DNA of 14,021 bases, from contig JBKOVB010000162.1 in assembly GCA_046723735.1 (NCBI GenBank), positions 1 to 14,021 on the forward strand. Direction: 5' to 3'. How positions within the stretch are numbered: position 1 is the stretch's first letter; every line of letters starts with the position of its first letter. Under the pieces are notes generated by a model that was not told the origin of the DNA, searched no databases, and saw nothing but the letters and a program-made list of their open reading frames with translations. Position numbers and translations under genes: made by a program. Of the stretch, positions 11,174 through 14,021 are shown piece by piece. Source of the DNA: RYN-111 sp046723735. Its GTDB lineage: Bacteria; Actinomycetota; Actinomycetes; Mycobacteriales; SCTD01.

Positions 11174-11521
11174 TCAGGCGGGAAGGGACTCCGCGACACC
11201 GAGCGCGACCTCCACGCCCCCTTCGACGACCCGCACCTCGTGCACCCCGAGGGCCACGCCCGGGAGGTCCAGGCAGCGCCCGGTCACGAGGTCGTAGGCC
11301 TGCTTGTGCATCGGGCTGATGAGGACGTCCAGGTCGCCGCGGGAGCCCACGATCCCGCGGGACATCACCATCGCGCCGCTGACGGGGTCGAGGTTGTCGA
11401 CGGCGTAGAGCCGGTCGTCCCGGGTGCGCACGACGGCGACCTGGTGTCCTCCGACCAGCACGCAGACCGCGCGGTCGACCGGGAGCCGGAGGAACAGGCT
11501 GACGGGGAACCAGGACCTCAA
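11174..11521 (-). CDS. nirD: Nitrite reductase small subunit
   Basis: A 115-residue small subunit of NADH-dependent assimilatory nitrite reductase, acting with NirB in the cytoplasm. It has the Rieske-like fold of the NirD family: VLVGGHQVAVVRTRDDRLYAV (21-41), NLDPVSGAMVMSRGIVG (43-59), then LISPMHKQAYDLVTGRCLD (67-85). The ligand pairs C-x-H and C-x2-H of true Rieske clusters are absent, as in NirD of enteric bacteria, so it probably binds no [2Fe-2S]; cysteines 20 and 83 are not in ligand positions. The start is TTG at 11521, overlapping the nirB stop as TTGA, with a strong GGAGGTGG five bases upstream. This start keeps the W-x-P-V opening of the family. It is translationally coupled to nirB. 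Confidence 0.93.
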   Translation of the reverse strand: MRSWFPVSLFLRLPVDRAVCVLVGGHQVAVVRTRDDRLYAVDNLDPVSGAMVMSRGIVGSRGDLDVLISPMHKQAYDLVTGRCLDLPGVALGVHEVRVVEGGVEVALGVAESLPA

Positions 11522-13989
11522 CGGACCACCTCCAGGGGCAGGAGCGGGCGCTGCTGGCCGCGCTCGGGGATGCGGCGGATCGACGGGTCGGGGACCTCAG
11601 GCGCGTTGACGAAGTGCACGAAGCGAGCCAGCCGCTCGGGGTCGGCGAGGGTGGCGGCCCACTCGTCCTGGTAGGACGCCACGTGGCGCTCCATGGCCGC
11701 GTCGAGGTCGGCGCACAGGCCGAGGGAGTCGTCGACCACCACGGACCGGATGTGCTCGAGGCCGGTCTCCTCCACCCACGGAGCGGTGCGCTGCAGCCGT
11801 TCGGCGGTGAAGACGTAGAGCATCAGGAAGCGGTCGACGTACCGGACCAGGTCCTCTGTGGTCAGGTCGGTGAGGAACAGGTCGGCGTGCCGTGGCGTGA
11901 AGCCGCCGTTGCCGCCGACGTAGACGTTCCAGCCCTTCTCGGTGGCGATGACGCCGACGTCCTTGCTGCGCGCCTCCGCACACTCGCGGGCGCAGCCGCT
12001 CACGGCCAGCTTGAGCTTGTGCGGGGCTCGCAGGCCGCGGTACCGAAGCTCGAGCATCACTGCGAGCGAGGTGGAGTCCTGCACGCCGTACCGGCACCAG
12101 GTCGACCCGACGCACGACTTCACCGTGCGCAGCGACTTGCCGTACGCGTGCCCGCTCTCCATGCCGGCATCGACGAGCCGCTGCCAGATCAGCGGCAGCT
12201 GCTCGACCCGGGCACCGAACAGGTCGATCCGCTGGCCGCCGGTAATCTTCGTGTAGAGGTCGAACTCCTTGGCAACCTGACCGATGATGACCAGCTGGTC
12301 AGGCGTCACCTCGCCCCCGGGCAGGCGGGGTACGACCGAGTAGCTGCCGTCCTTCTGCAGGTTGGCCAGCATGTGGTCGTTGGTGTCCTGGAGCGTGCCC
12401 TGCTCCCCGTCCAGGACGTAGCCGTTGCCCAGCGACGCCAGGATCGAGGCGGCCGTGGGCTTGCAGACGTCGCAACCCTTGCCCGTGCCGTGCTCGGCGA
12501 GCAGCTGGGACCAGGTGCGGATGCCGCGGACCCGGATGACCTCGAACATCTCCTTGCGGGACAGGGCGAAGTGCTCGCACAGCGCGTTGCTCACCACGAG
12601 GCCCTGCGCGCTGCGCTCGTCCGCGACCAGCTTCTTGACGAGGTTCAGGCAGGAGCCGCAACCGGTGCCGGCCTTGGTGCACTCCTTGACGTAGCCGACC
12701 TCGGGGGTGTGCCGGGCGGCGTCGCAGATCTCGCCCTTGGTGACCGCGAGGCACGAGCAGACCTGCGCCTCGTCGGGCAGCTCGAGCTGGACGCCGCTCG
12801 AGGCCGGGGCGATGAGGTCGGCAGGGTTGACCGACAGGCCACTGCCGACCAGCGGACGCAGCGACGCGTAGGCGCTCGCGTCCCCGACGAGGATCCCGCC
12901 GAGGAGGCGGGAGGCGTCGTCGGAGACGACGAGCTTCTTGTAGACGCCCCCCACGGGGTCCGCCCAGACGAGCTCCAGCGCGCCGGGCTCCTCGCCGAAC
13001 GCGTCACCGAAGCTCGCCACGTCGATCCCAAGGCACTTCAGCTTGGTCGACAGGTCGGCGCCCTCGAAGGTGCCCGTGCCCCCGAGCAGCCGGTCGACGA
13101 CGACCTCTGCCATCGCGTAGCCAGGCGCCACCAGCCCCCAGCAGCGGTCCAGTGCGGACGCGCACTCCCCCACGGCATATACGTCGGGGGCGCTCGCGGC
13201 GCAGCCCAGGTCGACCGCCACGCCACCGCGCGCCGCGACCTCGAGGCCGGCCTCCCGGGCGAGCGCATCGGCCGGCCGGATGCCCGCGGAGAACACGACG
13301 AGGTCGGTCTCCAGCGGCTCGCCCTCGGCGAACGTGAGCCGAAGACCGCCTGGGGCGTCGGCGATCTCCTGGGTCGAGGTGCTGGTGCGGACCGCGACGC
13401 CCAGGCCCTCGACGAGCCGCCGCAGCGCCTCGCCGCCGCCCGCGTCCACCTGCACCGGCATCAGGCGCGGCGCGAACTCGACGACGGTCGTCTCCAGACC
13501 CAGCGACTGAAGGGCCTGCGCCGCCTCGAGCCCCAGGAGGCCACCCCCGATGACGACACCCCGCTTCGCGCCGTCCGCGGCGGCCTTGATCGCCTCCAGG
13601 TCCTCGACCGTGCGGTAGACGAACCGTCCCGGCCCGGTGGCACCGGGCACCGGCGGCACGAAGGGCACCGAGCCGGTGGCGAGCACCAGCGCGTCGTACG
13701 GCGTGACGAGGCCGCACGCGGAGGTGACGGTCCGCGCGTCGGTGTCCAGGGCGACGACGGGGTCGCTGAGCCGCAGGTCGACCGCGTCGTGCACCACGGG
13801 CGGCAGCTCCAGGGACGCGCCCTGGAACCACGTGGACAGCGCCACCCGGTCGTAGGCCGGCACCCGCTCCTCGGCGTGCACGACCACGTCCCACTCGTCG
13901 GTGAGCCCCCGCGCGACGGCCACCTCCACGACCTTGTGCCCGACCATGCCGTGGCCGACGACGACGAGGGTCTTGCGGGACTGGGTCAT
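11518..13989 (-). CDS. nirB: Nitrite reductase large subunit, NADH-dependent
   Basis: Catalyses six-electron reduction of nitrite to ammonium with NADH, using FAD, iron-sulfur clusters and siroheme; cytoplasmic, for nitrogen assimilation. The 823 residues match the family. Order of domains: FAD-binding VGHGMVGHKV (11-20); LVLATGSVPF (101-110); NAD-binding VVIGGGLLGLEAA (145-157); DVYAVGEC (269-276); BFD-type [2Fe-2S] domain with C411-x-C413 and C444-x2-C447; a second BFD-like region with C471 and CDVC at 506-509; the sulfite/nitrite reductase half, with siroheme/[4Fe-4S] ligands C626-x5-C632 and C666-x3-C670. The ATG at 13989 has GAAAGGA upstream, and its first bases may overlap the end of an upstream frame (ATGA). 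nirD follows with a TTGA overlap. No siroheme synthase is in the window. Confidence 0.97.
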   Translation of the reverse strand: MTQSRKTLVVVGHGMVGHKVVEVAVARGLTDEWDVVVHAEERVPAYDRVALSTWFQGASLELPPVVHDAVDLRLSDPVVALDTDARTVTSACGLVTPYDALVLATGSVPFVPPVPGATGPGRFVYRTVEDLEAIKAAADGAKRGVVIGGGLLGLEAAQALQSLGLETTVVEFAPRLMPVQVDAGGGEALRRLVEGLGVAVRTSTSTQEIADAPGGLRLTFAEGEPLETDLVVFSAGIRPADALAREAGLEVAARGGVAVDLGCAASAPDVYAVGECASALDRCWGLVAPGYAMAEVVVDRLLGGTGTFEGADLSTKLKCLGIDVASFGDAFGEEPGALELVWADPVGGVYKKLVVSDDASRLLGGILVGDASAYASLRPLVGSGLSVNPADLIAPASSGVQLELPDEAQVCSCLAVTKGEICDAARHTPEVGYVKECTKAGTGCGSCLNLVKKLVADERSAQGLVVSNALCEHFALSRKEMFEVIRVRGIRTWSQLLAEHGTGKGCDVCKPTAASILASLGNGYVLDGEQGTLQDTNDHMLANLQKDGSYSVVPRLPGGEVTPDQLVIIGQVAKEFDLYTKITGGQRIDLFGARVEQLPLIWQRLVDAGMESGHAYGKSLRTVKSCVGSTWCRYGVQDSTSLAVMLELRYRGLRAPHKLKLAVSGCARECAEARSKDVGVIATEKGWNVYVGGNGGFTPRHADLFLTDLTTEDLVRYVDRFLMLYVFTAERLQRTAPWVEETGLEHIRSVVVDDSLGLCADLDAAMERHVASYQDEWAATLADPERLARFVHFVNAPEVPDPSIRRIPERGQQRPLLPLEVVR

Positions 13990-14021
13990 GCGACGGTCCT
14001 TTCCTCACGGGCCTTCAGGAG
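13986..14021 (-). CDS. Possible 3' end of an upstream gene of the nir operon
   Basis: The last 36 bases on the minus strand contain one open frame that ends in TGA overlapping the nirB ATG (ATGA); the other two frames are closed by stops. It reads LLKAREERTVA. The overlap suggests an operon partner, for example another reductase subunit, a nitrate reductase or a transporter. With eleven residues its identity cannot be judged. Confidence 0.4.
   Translation of the reverse strand, partial: LLKAREERTVA

Noticed and set aside
11010..11199. 63-residue N-terminal extension of DUF6457
   Set aside because: It is Gly/Pro/Arg-rich, runs into nirD, and a good ribosome binding site with tandem ATG codons marks the start at 11007/11010.
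1..14021. Mobile element, CRISPR array, tRNA or genomic island
   Set aside because: No transposase or integrase, no spaced direct repeats, no tRNA-like cloverleaf, and base composition is even along the window.

Overview
The window is very GC-rich with many GTG starts. It carries an F420-type luciferase-like oxidoreductase, a DUF6457 gene, a DUF4012 protein, a ferrochelatase with a cysteine-rich tail, and many apparently leaderless genes. Together these point to a high-GC Actinomycete (Nocardioides- or Intrasporangiaceae-like is possible, but genus cannot be fixed from sequence alone). It looks like ordinary, compact chromosome. I see no transposase, integrase, tRNA, rRNA, CRISPR array or phage gene.

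Layout. Positions 1-552 hold the 3' end of an LLM-class oxidoreductase, closed by a perfect GC hairpin (562-586). Two small CsbD-type stress proteins follow on the minus strand (599-1074). A plus-strand block has a DoxX-like membrane protein, a DUF4012 protein and a very small LPXTG-anchored protein (1275-3874). Next come ferrochelatase (minus) and a divergent S51-family peptidase, an unrecognised 132-residue protein (minus), a quinone oxidoreductase-like MDR protein (plus), a hexapeptide-repeat acyltransferase (minus), a 76-residue Cys/His protein (plus), an unrecognised conserved-looking 123-residue protein (minus), a GNAT acetyltransferase, and two tiny membrane proteins of 65 and 56 residues. 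The rest is a secreted beta-propeller-like protein, a 4HBT thioesterase (minus), DUF6457 (minus), and the nirB-nirD nitrite reductase operon (minus), which probably continues upstream beyond the window.

How the genes work together. The clearest functional unit is nirB-nirD: NADH-dependent, siroheme-containing assimilatory nitrite reductase. Between nirD and DUF6457 is a 163-base gap whose open frame resembles the tail of a MobA-like nucleotidyltransferase and ends in a TGATG overlap with DUF6457. It may be the remnant of a molybdenum cofactor gene, which would fit a nitrate/nitrite locus. The other genes are mostly single-gene units.

The most distinctive signal is regulatory. Six start codons have a TANNNT hexamer at exactly -12 to -7, as expected for leaderless transcription, and two more have it one base further away. 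Two divergent pairs (4884/4902 and 7679/7697) have start codons exactly 18 bases apart, and in one of them the two -10 elements are near-mirror images overlapping by five bases. Most convergent genes overlap or abut tail to tail (4, 4, 51 and 54 base overlaps and a 1-base gap), leaving no room for intergenic terminators.
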